Shown here: piece by piece, positions 1-8,054 of the stretch
Layout: each line of letters opens with the position of its first letter
Numbering within the stretch: position 1 is the first letter of the stretch
From: Pedobacter indicus
Lineage (GTDB): Bacteria > Bacteroidota > Bacteroidia > Sphingobacteriales > Sphingobacteriaceae
NCBI RefSeq assembly: GCF_003449035.1
Contig: NZ_QRGB01000001.1
Location: 558,001-622,000, forward strand
Direction of reading: 5' to 3'
Length of the DNA: 64,000 nucleotides
Program-made: the position numbers and the translations under genes
The notes under the pieces: model-generated
Databases searched by the model: none
Told to the model about the DNA's origin: nothing
The model's input: only the letters and a program-made list of their open reading frames with translations

Positions 1-220
1 GGTGTTTATGGAAGTAAAAACGAGGAAAAGTACCCGATACGGACTACCTTTCGAAGCTGTAAATTACCACAAACAACAAAAGCTTAACCGTGCAGCTAAT
101 CTATATATTTCCTATAAAAAGCATCAGGGAGATATACGTTTTGATATTATTTCTATTATCTCAGATCAAAAAAACGGATTGACAGTAGAGCATATTCGTG
201 ATGCTTTTTGGCCGGAGTAA
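1..220 (+). CDS. YraN/UPF0102 family protein, C-terminal part (cut by window edge)
   Basis: Only the last ~72 residues are present; the start lies before the window. The visible segment begins with the family signature VFMEVKTR followed by KQQKLNRAA, which matches the conserved E-V-K motif of UPF0102 proteins, a family with a restriction-endonuclease-like fold of unknown role that many genomes carry as a short (about 120 aa) housekeeping gene. The frame ends with a TAA at the end of the call. It is followed after about 45 nt by a lipoprotein gene on the same strand. The reading frame is clear; the molecular function of the family is not settled. Confidence 0.85.
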   Translation, partial: VFMEVKTRKSTRYGLPFEAVNYHKQQKLNRAANLYISYKKHQGDIRFDIISIISDQKNGLTVEHIRDAFWPE

Positions 221-265
221 GTAATTTAATCATAAATCATTATTTTAGCGATATATTGAATTCTC

Positions 266-1315
266 ATGAGAAATCTATTCCTTTTTATATTTTTTCTATC
301 CTTTGTGATCTCTACAGGCTGCAATAGCCAGAAGAAAACATCTGGAATCACATTTATCAGTCCTGAACCGGGTAATATCTATTTGGGTGATACGATCAAA
401 CTCCAGCTGAATGTTCCCGAATCAGAACAAACGGATTCGATTGTCTATTATGTGAATGACAGTGTAATCGAAAAAAGTAACGGTAATGACCCAATCTATT
501 TTGATAGTAGTAAACTACGCTACGGCTCACAACAACTGATCGCTAAACATTATCAAAATGGGGAACTTACGGAACGAAAAGTTTCGGTAACCGTACTACC
601 ACAACAAGCTCCGGAGCAATTCAGCTTTTCAGTGGTTAATAGTTTCCCGCACGATAATGGAGCATACACACAAGGTTTAGAATATAAGGACGGTTTTCTT
701 TATGAAAGTACCGGCGAGTATGGACATTCAAGCCTCCGTAAAGTAAATCTCAAAACAGGAGAAGTCGTTCAGAAAGTAGACCTCCCACAGTCACAATTCG
801 GGGAAGGGTTGACCATCGTCGACAATAAAATCCTACAGCTCACTTGGCGAGAAGGCATTGGTTTGGTATATGACTTGACTTCTTTTGAAAAATTAAAAGA
901 GTTTAACTATCAGGCGAGCCGAGAAGGCTGGGGTATATGTTATGATGGAGAGAAACTTATCAAATCTGACGGATCTAATCGACTTTACTTTTTAGATAAG
1001 GATAGCTATGCTGAAACAGGTGAATATATTGATGTGTACAACCAAAGCGGTGCGGTCGATAATCTCAATGAGCTGGAGTTCATTAACGGAAAAATTTACG
1101 CTAATATTTATCTAACTGACAAAATCGCCATTATCGACCCGGCTACCGGAGTCGTTGAAGGTGAACTCAATTTGATAGGTCTGCTACCGCAGAAAGACCA
1201 TAAGCCAGATACCGATGTTCTAAATGGCATTGCTTATGACAAAAATCAAGACCGGATATTCGTTACGGGTAAGAAATGGAATACGCTATTTGAAATCAAA
1301 TTATTGCCGCATTAG
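266..1315 (+). CDS. Glutaminyl-peptide cyclotransferase-like lipoprotein
   Basis: 349 aa. The N-terminus is a lipoprotein signal (hydrophobic FLFIFFLSFVI, lipobox STGC), so the protein is probably anchored in the cell envelope. Residues ~30-110 form an Ig-like/bridging region. From about residue 125 to the end the sequence matches the beta-propeller type glutaminyl cyclase family (Glu_cyclase_2), with the segments PHDNGAYTQGLEY, STGEYGHSSLRK, FGEGLT and NELEFINGKIYANIY. Family members convert N-terminal glutamine of exported proteins to pyroglutamate. It ends 3 nt before the convergent gene at 1319. The catalytic function is inferred from the family. Confidence 0.85.
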   Translation: MRNLFLFIFFLSFVISTGCNSQKKTSGITFISPEPGNIYLGDTIKLQLNVPESEQTDSIVYYVNDSVIEKSNGNDPIYFDSSKLRYGSQQLIAKHYQNGELTERKVSVTVLPQQAPEQFSFSVVNSFPHDNGAYTQGLEYKDGFLYESTGEYGHSSLRKVNLKTGEVVQKVDLPQSQFGEGLTIVDNKILQLTWREGIGLVYDLTSFEKLKEFNYQASREGWGICYDGEKLIKSDGSNRLYFLDKDSYAETGEYIDVYNQSGAVDNLNELEFINGKIYANIYLTDKIAIIDPATGVVEGELNLIGLLPQKDHKPDTDVLNGIAYDKNQDRIFVTGKKWNTLFEIKLLPH

Positions 1316-1318
1316 TCA

Positions 1319-2062
1319 TTATTCACTTAAGTCAGGTGCTTTAAAATCCGGCAACTTAGGCGCAGCAGGGCGTCCATTTTTTTCGAATTGTTCAAAAGCT
1401 TTCATTACATAGTTTGTGACGTCATATTCGCTCCAATTTCGCGCCCGCTCGTAAGAAGGACGATAAATGATCACGAAATTATCTAGGTCTTCACCGTCCA
1501 AATTCGTTAACGAAGCTATCAGCGAACGGTTGAACTTTCGATCGACAACCAACTGATCCTGTTCATAGCTCATGTAATCTTGAAATCTACGCGATCTCCT
1601 TCCTGCCTTACCGAATCTCTCGCTCAAAGCAGAGATGGGGTTGAATATATACGCTAGCGTCGGAGGCTTTCCGTCATAATAACTACCCTGCTTTCGATAT
1701 TGTTCCAGCACATCTTCCATTCGCTGTTCCTTAGTTTCCCCGAAAACATTGACGGTTTTCAACTGCGTTGATATAGGCCGAAGTCGTACAATAAGATCTT
1801 CTTCAGAGGAAAGTATGGCATTCTGCTCGTTATAACCCTCTTTGAATATCCGCAATGTATCACCCAGTTCACCTACAATATTAAACAGACCGAGTGAATT
1901 CGTCATAAAGCGATCATGTGTTCTTATGTTCCTGATCTCGACATCGCCTATCCGAGTATCGTTCGAGGCATTAAGAACAACACCTCGAACCGTCTGTTGG
2001 GTAAAACCAACTAACGGAAGCAACAGGAAAAAAGGACATAGAAATCTGTATAATCTGTTCAT
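1319..2062 (-). CDS. Secreted carboxypeptidase-like regulatory-domain protein
   Basis: 247 aa. A signal peptide (hydrophobic LYRFLCPFFLLLPLVGF, cleavage near TQQ) is followed at residues ~23-95 by a beta-sandwich of the CarboxypepD_reg-like type (VRGVVLNASNDTRIGDVEI ... DTLRIFKEGY), as found at the N-terminus of Bacteroidota TonB receptors, but no barrel follows. The C-terminal ~120 residues are basic and then acidic with no family I recognise. Probably a periplasmic or outer-membrane-associated protein of unknown role. A TAAGTTTG -7 box at 2079-2086 on this strand lies just upstream of the start, divergent from yicC. Confidence 0.7.
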   Translation of the reverse strand: MNRLYRFLCPFFLLLPLVGFTQQTVRGVVLNASNDTRIGDVEIRNIRTHDRFMTNSLGLFNIVGELGDTLRIFKEGYNEQNAILSSEEDLIVRLRPISTQLKTVNVFGETKEQRMEDVLEQYRKQGSYYDGKPPTLAYIFNPISALSERFGKAGRRSRRFQDYMSYEQDQLVVDRKFNRSLIASLTNLDGEDLDNFVIIYRPSYERARNWSEYDVTNYVMKAFEQFEKNGRPAAPKLPDFKAPDLSE

Positions 2063-2078
2063 TGAGCATTCAATTCTC

Positions 2079-2143
2079 CAAACTTAAAGAAAAGGGTACA
2101 AAGAGTATGCTAAAAAATGTTAAAAGAATTTACGCTATCTTTG
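2079..2143. promoter_or_regulatory. Divergent Bacteroidota -7 elements
   Basis: On the minus strand TAAGTTTG (2086-2079) precedes the gene starting at 2062; on the plus strand TATCTTTG (2136-2143) lies 3 nt before the ATG at 2147. Both fit the lineage consensus TAnnTTTG. The plus-strand box implies that yicC is transcribed from almost its own start codon and makes the upstream ATG at 2117 unlikely. Confidence 0.55.
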
Positions 2144-2146
2144 CGA

Positions 2147-3022
2147 ATGATCAAATCAATGACTGGCTACGGTATTGCTCATTCAGACACTCAATACGGG
2201 CATTATACGGTTGAAATAAAATCACTAAATTCTAAATTTTTAGAGTTAAATCTAAAAGTTCCTAAATCATTTTCGGACAGAGAACTATTTCTGAGAAATG
2301 AGTGTTCCCGACTTTTGGAGCGAGGAAAGATCAACCTGACCATTACCGCTGAACATAATGACCCGGCTCTAAATGCGGCTAGCATCAACAAGCCTTTGGC
2401 AATATTCTATTACAATGAATTAAAAGAAGTTGCAGATGAAGTGGGCGCGAGTCACGACAACCTATTATCTACAGTTCTCGATCTTCCCGAGGTAATCGGT
2501 CACAAAGAAGAAAAAGCAGATGAAACTGCCTGGAACAATATCTATAGTGTTTTTTTAGAAGCCACGAACGAGTTTGACAAGTTTCGTAAAGACGAAGGGG
2601 AAGTATTGAAGGCTGACCTAACAATGCGAACAGCAAAGATCCTCGAGTATTTAGCCGAAATCGAAATCAAAGAAACGAGTCGCGTACCTCTAATCCGCGA
2701 AAGGATCATCAATTACCTTGACGATACCGTTGGGAAAGAAAATGTGGACAAAAATCGCTTTGAACAAGAGCTCATTTATTATATTGACAAACTCGACATT
2801 ACGGAGGAAAAAGTACGTCTGAAAAGCCACTGCAATTATTTTAGTAAAGCGCTTGACAGCGAAGACGCGAATGGTAAAAAATTAAACTTCATCTCTCAAG
2901 AGATGGGTCGGGAAATCAATACCCTGGGGTCCAAAGCAAACCACGCTGAAATTCAACAGATCGTTGTTAGGATGAAAGAAGAATTAGAAAAAATCAAAGA
3001 ACAACTTTTGAACGTTTTATAA
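2147..3022 (+). CDS. YicC/YloC family endoribonuclease
   Basis: 291 aa from the ATG at 2147, whose product begins MIKSMTGYG, the conserved beginning of the family; the frame extends 30 nt further upstream but that part overlaps the promoter. The C-terminus carries the conserved YicC block (NFISQEMGREINTLGSKAN, then a helix ending EKIKEQLLNVL). The family has been characterised as RNA-degrading endoribonucleases in E. coli and Bacillus. It is followed after 1 nt by gmk, an arrangement common in bacteria, and then by nadD, so the three probably form one operon. Confidence 0.9.
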   Translation: MIKSMTGYGIAHSDTQYGHYTVEIKSLNSKFLELNLKVPKSFSDRELFLRNECSRLLERGKINLTITAEHNDPALNAASINKPLAIFYYNELKEVADEVGASHDNLLSTVLDLPEVIGHKEEKADETAWNNIYSVFLEATNEFDKFRKDEGEVLKADLTMRTAKILEYLAEIEIKETSRVPLIRERIINYLDDTVGKENVDKNRFEQELIYYIDKLDITEEKVRLKSHCNYFSKALDSEDANGKKLNFISQEMGREINTLGSKANHAEIQQIVVRMKEELEKIKEQLLNVL

Positions 3023-3023
3023 A

Positions 3024-3608
3024 ATGAATGAAAAGTTAATTATTTTTTCTGCTCCCTCGGGTGCTGGGAAAACGACCATTGTCAGACACCTCCTCTCTAA
3101 ATATGCTGATCAGCTCGCTTTCTCCATATCTGCTTGCACGCGCCAGCCACGAGAAAATGAGGTAGATGGGAAAGATTATTATTTTATCTCACAGGAAGAT
3201 TTTCTTCACAAGATTGCCCAAAAAGAGTTCGTTGAATTCGAAGAAGTCTATGCCGGCACCTACTATGGCACGCTCCGATCAGAAATCGAAAGAATATGGG
3301 CAGGTCAAAAAGCTGTTATGTTTGATATCGATGTAATTGGAGGATTGCATCTTAAAAACAAATTCAAGGAGAAAGCTTTAGCAATATTTGTGCAACCCCC
3401 ATCATTGGAAGTTCTTTCTAAGCGGCTTTTTGGGAGAGGGACCGACACAATTGATAAGTTAAACGAGCGAATCGAGAAAGCAAAAAAGGAACTTGAATAT
3501 GCTGATCAATTTGATGTAATACTGGAGAATGACAACCTAGAAAAAGCATGCGAAAGAGCTGAACAGCTGATAGAGAATTTCCTGTTTGACAGAAATAACG
3601 AATCATGA
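3024..3608 (+). CDS. gmk: Guanylate kinase
   Basis: 194 aa, normal for the family. Converts GMP to GDP with ATP in purine nucleotide metabolism. The P-loop SAPSGAGKTT is at residues 9-18; the GMP-binding region shows STRxPR-like ACTRQPRENE followed by GKDYYFIS and EFEEVYAGTYYGT, and the lid region SKRLFGRGTD. Starts 1 nt after yicC and overlaps nadD by 4 nt (ATGA), so translational coupling is likely. Confidence 0.97.
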   Translation: MNEKLIIFSAPSGAGKTTIVRHLLSKYADQLAFSISACTRQPRENEVDGKDYYFISQEDFLHKIAQKEFVEFEEVYAGTYYGTLRSEIERIWAGQKAVMFDIDVIGGLHLKNKFKEKALAIFVQPPSLEVLSKRLFGRGTDTIDKLNERIEKAKKELEYADQFDVILENDNLEKACERAEQLIENFLFDRNNES

Positions 3609-4180
3609 ATAAAATAGGCTTATTTTTTGGCTCCTTCAACCCTATTCATACAGGACATCTGATTATAGCCAATTATATGGCTAATTACACTGATTTGAAC
3701 GAGGTTTGGTTGATGGTCTCACCACATAACCCACTAAAGAAAAAGAGTAACCTGGCTAATATGTACGATCGTTTAGAGATGGTGAATTTAGCGATACAGG
3801 ACACCGAAAATATTCGAAGCAGCGACTTTGAGTTCCGGTTAAATCAACCTTCCTATACCATCGACACACTGATTCATCTGAAGGAACGCTATCCGAAAAA
3901 GGAATTCATCCTTATTATGGGTTCTGACAACCTGGTAAGTTTAAAAAAGTGGAAAAACTATGAAGTTATTCTTCGTGACTACAAGGTATTTGTATATCCC
4001 CGGCCGGGATTTGAGGATGGAGAAATGGCTCAACACCCCTCTATTACAATAACTGATACCCCTTTGATGGAGCTCTCTTCAACCTTCATTAGAAAATCAG
4101 TAGCCAATCGAAAAAGCATTAAGTTTTTCGTGCCGGATGCAGTGGCTCAGTTCATCGACAGCAAAGGGCTCTACGGTTAA
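3605..4180 (+). CDS. nadD: Nicotinate-nucleotide adenylyltransferase
   Basis: 191 aa. Adenylates nicotinate mononucleotide to deamido-NAD in NAD synthesis. The nucleotidyltransferase motif GSFNPIHTGH is at residues 9-18, and the C-terminal ISSTxIR-type motif appears as LSSTFIRKS near residue 158. The start codon overlaps the gmk stop (ATGA). It ends 4 nt into the convergent gene at 4177. Confidence 0.96.
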   Translation: MNKIGLFFGSFNPIHTGHLIIANYMANYTDLNEVWLMVSPHNPLKKKSNLANMYDRLEMVNLAIQDTENIRSSDFEFRLNQPSYTIDTLIHLKERYPKKEFILIMGSDNLVSLKKWKNYEVILRDYKVFVYPRPGFEDGEMAQHPSITITDTPLMELSSTFIRKSVANRKSIKFFVPDAVAQFIDSKGLYG

Positions 4181-5637
4181 TATCTCCATTTCAATATCCC
4201 TTCCATATAGGTATCAACCAATGTTGCGTTTAGAACGTCATTGATAAATGCAATATATCCGTCTGGACGAATAAGCACCATCCTATGCTGCTCAGGATTT
4301 ATCTCGAACGCTTCGAAAACATGTTTATTCTTATCTGAGAAAGGAAGGTAATAAATATGCATATAGGTAGCATATTTTTGTTTCACCCATTGCCCAATTT
4401 TAAATCGCAGATGACTCGACAAGCTACCAATCAATAATAAAACAAAGCCAGGTTTTTCGATCCATTCATGTAAACTAGTTTCGTTACCTTTCCTTTCATC
4501 ATAAATTGTCAGGTTTGGCAATCGATCGCCTGAAACGATATTCTCGGATAGAGAGTGATGCAAAGACAAGCTACTCGCTCGATAATGATCTTTCGAGTTG
4601 AGCAACTGATCCAAACTTTTCAATAAAAACTTCTGACGGACTTTAGAAAGAATTTTACCTTTGTAGAGTAATATCTTCATTAGCCAATAGTTTCTCTTGA
4701 AAGACCTCATTGCTACAGGTCTGCGTTCAAGTTCATATGATGTAAGAATTGACTTGTCGATCTTTCCCAAAAGCGCGAGAGCCAGCTTCCAACTTAAATT
4801 GCACACGTCCTGAAAGTGTATATTCACTGATGATCGAAACAGACTGAAACTATCGAAATTGGTTTCCCCTAAAAAAATACATCGTTCGCGCATATATGCA
4901 CCCGCTATCGAAGCCGACGCTTTGACCTCGATAGCGGTTTCACCCTTGCTTGTACTCAATAGTTTATATCGATTTATACGTTCGCTGGGCTCCGCAAACA
5001 TAAAACCCCTCTTCATAAGAACAAGATGCTGATCTTTGTCGACTTGCTCATCGGGTTCAATTTCGGACACGAATATCGGCCTTTTAAAAATCCATCTTTT
5101 ATAATCCGCTTCCAGACTTCCATATATGGAAGCGTCAGACCTGTCCGAGCTAACTACCCATTCGGCTCTTACCCCGTGCGGCTGGCCCGCCTGCTGTATC
5201 ATGACGTTAACGCCATTATTATCTTGCTGTATCGCGGTAACCTTTGAGTCCCAATATACCGGACATACTTGTGACCCTAGGTAGGATAATAAAACCTTAT
5301 CGATTTTCTCTTGTTCAAGATTCACAAACGAGTTTTGAGCCGACAGATGTAAGTTGTTGCTGAAATCAAAATACCTCAAGACCTGTCCATCAGATTGTAC
5401 TGTCAGGCCTTCGCACTCACTTCCAGACTCTAATGGAACTTGTCCGAATCCTAGCCGGCTTAGAATATCAAGCGATATCCGGTCTAACGTAATAACTGAC
5501 GAGTTACTCGATAAGCCTTTGCGCGCGTCAATAATCGTTGGTCGAATACCATACTTTACTAACTGACTAGCTAAAAGCAAGGTAGCGGAATTCACCCCAA
5601 CGATGATTAAATCGACATTCTTATTGGTAAACTTCAT
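4177..5637 (-). CDS. Flavoprotein monooxygenase-like protein with degenerate FAD motifs
   Basis: 486 aa, intact frame. Overall organisation is that of PHBH/UbiH-type aromatic hydroxylases: N-terminal Rossmann strand (DLIIVGVNSATLLLASQLV), middle sheet domain, FAD-end motif region (ERCIFLGETNFD ... NLSWKLALALLGK) and a thioredoxin-like C-terminal domain ending in VLIRPDGYIAF, typical of this family. However the GxGxxG dinucleotide motif reads GVNSAT, the DG motif reads SSDRSDAS, and the GD of the FAD-binding motif reads GE with the usual His/Pro/Gly residues missing. Flavin binding is therefore doubtful. The ATG overlaps the stop of the upstream rsmI-like gene (ATGA), suggesting translational coupling. 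Confidence 0.7.
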   Translation of the reverse strand: MKFTNKNVDLIIVGVNSATLLLASQLVKYGIRPTIIDARKGLSSNSSVITLDRISLDILSRLGFGQVPLESGSECEGLTVQSDGQVLRYFDFSNNLHLSAQNSFVNLEQEKIDKVLLSYLGSQVCPVYWDSKVTAIQQDNNGVNVMIQQAGQPHGVRAEWVVSSDRSDASIYGSLEADYKRWIFKRPIFVSEIEPDEQVDKDQHLVLMKRGFMFAEPSERINRYKLLSTSKGETAIEVKASASIAGAYMRERCIFLGETNFDSFSLFRSSVNIHFQDVCNLSWKLALALLGKIDKSILTSYELERRPVAMRSFKRNYWLMKILLYKGKILSKVRQKFLLKSLDQLLNSKDHYRASSLSLHHSLSENIVSGDRLPNLTIYDERKGNETSLHEWIEKPGFVLLLIGSLSSHLRFKIGQWVKQKYATYMHIYYLPFSDKNKHVFEAFEINPEQHRMVLIRPDGYIAFINDVLNATLVDTYMEGILKWRY

Positions 5638-6344
5638 CTGTACAATAAAAAGATCGCCGGCCTTTTATGAAAATCTATTTTCCTTTTTTTCCAGTCTTTG
5701 ACAGGCTCACTGATGATAATCTCATCTGATGTAGTCAAATCACATGCGACACATAGCCTTGTGTGATCATTACAGTGCTTTTGGATATCTTCTAAAAGCG
5801 CATTATTTCGAAATGGGGTTTCGATAAAGATTTGTGTTTCTTGTCGTTTTATCGCGTTCTTCTCAGCATAAATCAGCTGCCTCCGCCGTTGCTCCTTATC
5901 AATTGGGAGATACCCGTGAAACGTGAAACGCTGGCCATTAAAACCCGAAGCCATCAAGGCTAAAATAATAGAATTCGGTCCTACAAGCGGAACAACACGT
6001 ATACCTAGTTTGTGAGCATGGGCGATAATTTCCGATCCCGGATCGGCTATACCCGGACAACCAGCTTCGCTCATTAGGCCAACATCCTTGCCAGACAATA
6101 AGCCTTGAAAGTAATCCTTAATTGAGGTATTCCCCCTTTTATGCTTCCCGTAGTCGTGTATAACAAGCTGATTCTGAGGCAACTTAAGACCTGCCTGTTT
6201 CAAAAACTTCCTGGCCGTTTTCTCGTTCTCAACGATATATTCACTTATCTCGTTTATTGTGTCGGAAAGATAAGGTGTAAAAGAAGCTTTCGCATTATCA
6301 GGCCCCAAAGGTACAGGAATTAGATATAGACAACCACGGTTCAT
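5634..6344 (-). CDS. RsmI-like SAM-dependent methyltransferase (TP-methylase fold, short form)
   Basis: 236 aa. Residues ~5-12 (LYLIPVPLG), the SEAGCPGIADPGSEI block near residue 95 and LVGPNSIILALMASGF match the tetrapyrrole-methylase fold of RsmI, which 2'-O-methylates C1402 of 16S rRNA. The usual GTPGISDPG reads GCPGIADPG, and the C-terminal helical domain of full RsmI (about 280 aa) is absent. In Bacteroidota such short paralogues occur beside true RsmI, so the substrate is uncertain. Co-transcribed with the degenerate flavoprotein, whose start overlaps its stop. Confidence 0.75.
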   Translation of the reverse strand: MNRGCLYLIPVPLGPDNAKASFTPYLSDTINEISEYIVENEKTARKFLKQAGLKLPQNQLVIHDYGKHKRGNTSIKDYFQGLLSGKDVGLMSEAGCPGIADPGSEIIAHAHKLGIRVVPLVGPNSIILALMASGFNGQRFTFHGYLPIDKEQRRRQLIYAEKNAIKRQETQIFIETPFRNNALLEDIQKHCNDHTRLCVACDLTTSDEIIISEPVKDWKKRKIDFHKRPAIFLLYR

Positions 6345-6417
6345 AATACAAATATGGTTATTAACCTGAACAATCCGATGGTTGTCCGACTTCTTTAATT
6401 CCAGTAGTTCTAAAAAA

Positions 6418-6451
6418 AGAAAGAGGAAACCCCCTAAAGCTTCCTCTTTCT
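6418..6451 (-). terminator. Intrinsic terminator without an assigned gene
   Basis: An 11-bp perfect stem (6418-6428 pairing with 6441-6451, AGAAAGAGGAA) with a 12-nt loop; read on the minus strand it is followed by a run of seven T. The nearest upstream minus-strand gene already has its own terminator at 6585-6620, so this one may end a short transcript from 6452-6584. Confidence 0.6.
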
Positions 6452-6580
6452 AAAAATCAACAATTAAAAATTTTTTGGTTCCCTTAAAGCTATAATTCTC
6501 ACTAATAACACTTTAAGCTTATCCTATAACGTTTATAAAATTAAGTAAAAAATCTTCTACGAAGGCAACAACTTTTCAAC

Positions 6581-6620
6581 AAAAAAGGGGTTATCCACAC
6601 TTTTGTGTGGATAACCCCTT
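6581..6620 (-). terminator. Terminator of the prx-trx operon, built from two inverted DnaA-box sequences
   Basis: Perfect 16-bp stem (6585-6600 with 6605-6620) and a 4-nt loop, followed on the minus strand by TTTT. Each arm contains TTATCCACA, identical to the DnaA-box consensus, so the DNA carries two boxes in inverted orientation. It lies 18 nt past the stop of the gene at 6638. Confidence 0.85.
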
Positions 6621-6637
6621 ACGTTAAGGCAATCATC

Positions 6638-6898
6638 TTACTTGTCGATAGAGCCCAAAACGCGCTTCATAAAGCTATTAAGCGCATCTTTCTTATCTAA
6701 CCCCTCTTCCTTAATTAATTTATTCACTTCAACAGCGCCATACATATTGGAGATCAACTCTCCGATAACATCAATTTCGTCATCCTTCAATCCCGGCGCC
6801 TCCGTCAATGATTCCAGAGTTTCGATGGTCTCTATTACAAAGTCCTCATCATTCTCCTCAATAAATTGAGTTAAATGTTTAATTACTGGTAACTTCAT
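6638..6898 (-). CDS. Small conserved acidic protein of a peroxiredoxin-thioredoxin operon (DUF6952-like)
   Basis: 86 aa, acidic, all-helical in appearance (HLTQFIEENDEDFVIETI ... EVNKLIKEEGLDKKDALN). I recall closely similar ~85-aa proteins in Bacteroidota next to thioredoxin and peroxiredoxin, classed as DUF6952; the name is from memory. Its start lies 20 nt inside the end of the thioredoxin gene, so it is translated from the same message. Function unknown; co-transcription suggests a partner or regulator of the redox pair. Confidence 0.75.
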   Translation of the reverse strand: MKLPVIKHLTQFIEENDEDFVIETIETLESLTEAPGLKDDEIDVIGELISNMYGAVEVNKLIKEEGLDKKDALNSFMKRVLGSIDK

Positions 6899-7193
6899 TC
6901 ACTAATTGCGTTAATGGATCCAACTTATTTGTTTGAATCTGATTCACCAACTTACCACCTTTAAAGGCCGCAAAAGTTGGCAAATTACTTACATCAGCCA
7001 GCTTTCTAGATTCAGGAAATTTTTCTGCATCTGCGATGACAAATTTCATTCCTTCATTCTCACCAGCCAATTTTTTAAATTTTGGTTTCATAATTCTGCA
7101 GTTCCCGCACCAAGAAGCTGAATACTGTACCAATACAACATCCTCTCCTCCGACGATCTCCGCCAAATTATCATTATCTAATTCTACTACCAT
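6879..7193 (-). CDS. Thioredoxin-family protein with a CGNC active site
   Basis: 104 aa, a single thioredoxin domain with no signal peptide, so cytoplasmic. The redox motif SWCGNCRIM has cysteines at 29 and 32, with Asn in place of the usual Pro; the cis-proline loop NLPTF is near residue 70. It sits 13 nt downstream of the peroxiredoxin gene, which makes it the likely dedicated reductant of that enzyme, and overlaps the following small gene. The changed third motif residue would be expected to alter redox potential or partner choice. Confidence 0.85.
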   Translation of the reverse strand: MVVELDNDNLAEIVGGEDVVLVQYSASWCGNCRIMKPKFKKLAGENEGMKFVIADAEKFPESRKLADVSNLPTFAAFKGGKLVNQIQTNKLDPLTQLVNEVTSN

Positions 7194-7206
7194 AATCTTA
7201 TTTTTA

Positions 7207-7845
7207 TTAATGTGCCGCTAGATAACTTGCAACGCCATCTCTATTAGCGTTCATAGCTTCTTTTCCTTCTTCCCAGTTTGCGGGACAAACCTCACCAAAC
7301 TTCTGTACGTGAGCATAAGCATCAATCAGACGGATATATTCTTTAACATTACGGCCTAGTGGCATATCGTTCACGCTTTCGTGGAATACTTTTCCATCTT
7401 CATCGATCAGATAAGTCGCTCTAAAAGTAACGTTCGATCCTTCGATAATCAATGAATCCAACTGTTCGTCATATTCAGCTTTCTGTACGTCCAGAATACC
7501 TAATATATTCGCTAAGTTACGAGTGGTATCTGCTAAAATCGGGTACGTTACACCTTCGATTCCTCCGTTGTCTTTTTCTGTATTCAACCAAGCGAAGTGA
7601 ACTTCATTCGTATCACATGATGCCCCGATAACAATGGTATTCCTTTTTTCAAATTCAGGCAATGCTTCCTGGAAAGCATGCAATTCAGTTGGACAAACGA
7701 AAGTAAAATCTTTAGGGTACCAAAACAATAATACTTTCTTTCCCTTCGAAGTCGCTTCTTGAAAAATGTTGATCTTTAAGTCATCGCCCATGTGATCCAT
7801 GGCATCTACTGTAATGTTGGGGAATTTTTTTCCTACTAAACTCAT
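7207..7845 (-). CDS. 2-Cys peroxiredoxin (AhpC/Prx1 type)
   Basis: 212 aa. Reduces hydrogen peroxide and organic peroxides. Peroxidatic Cys51 is in DFTFVCPTE and the resolving cysteine Cys187 is in GEVCPANW, as in typical 2-Cys enzymes. First gene of an operon with thioredoxin and a small acidic protein. A TATCTTTG -7 box is at 7882-7889 on the minus strand, ~37 nt before the ATG. Closest in type to the longer bacterial AhpC-like form with an extended C-terminus. Confidence 0.93.
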   Translation of the reverse strand: MSLVGKKFPNITVDAMDHMGDDLKINIFQEATSKGKKVLLFWYPKDFTFVCPTELHAFQEALPEFEKRNTIVIGASCDTNEVHFAWLNTEKDNGGIEGVTYPILADTTRNLANILGILDVQKAEYDEQLDSLIIEGSNVTFRATYLIDEDGKVFHESVNDMPLGRNVKEYIRLIDAYAHVQKFGEVCPANWEEGKEAMNANRDGVASYLAAH

Positions 7846-7881
7846 AATAATTATAATTTAATTTGTTCCTTTTTCGTGCTG

Positions 7882-7889
7882 CAAAGATA
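7882..7889 (-). promoter_or_regulatory. -7 promoter element of the peroxiredoxin operon
   Basis: TATCTTTG on the minus strand, matching TAnnTTTG, about 37 nt upstream of the start. No clear -33 TTG at 19-21 bp was seen. Confidence 0.5.
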
Positions 7890-8034
7890 AGAAATAGAAA
7901 GGGATAAGAACATCTTTTATAACGATAACCTATAGCTAAAATTTATAATGACATAAGCTTGATATTACTATACGCAATAACACACAAAAATACATTTATA
8001 TCCTATTTTTCTCAGAAAATCCTATTTGAAATGC

Positions 8035-8042
8035 TATTTTTG
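8035..8042 (+). promoter_or_regulatory. -7 promoter element of tRNA-Arg
   Basis: TATTTTTG, matching the lineage -7 consensus, 12 nt before the mature 5' end of the tRNA. Confidence 0.5.
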
Positions 8043-8054
8043 TGGGATCAACCA

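Noticed and set aside
1415-1424. TGACGTCA-like palindrome as a further CRP/FNR operator
   Set aside because: It lacks the 4-nt spacer, lies inside a coding region and is not near a promoter element.
6452-6620. Chromosomal replication origin suggested by DnaA boxes beside AT-rich DNA
   Set aside because: Only two boxes are present, both within a terminator stem, and neither dnaA nor other origin-linked genes are nearby.
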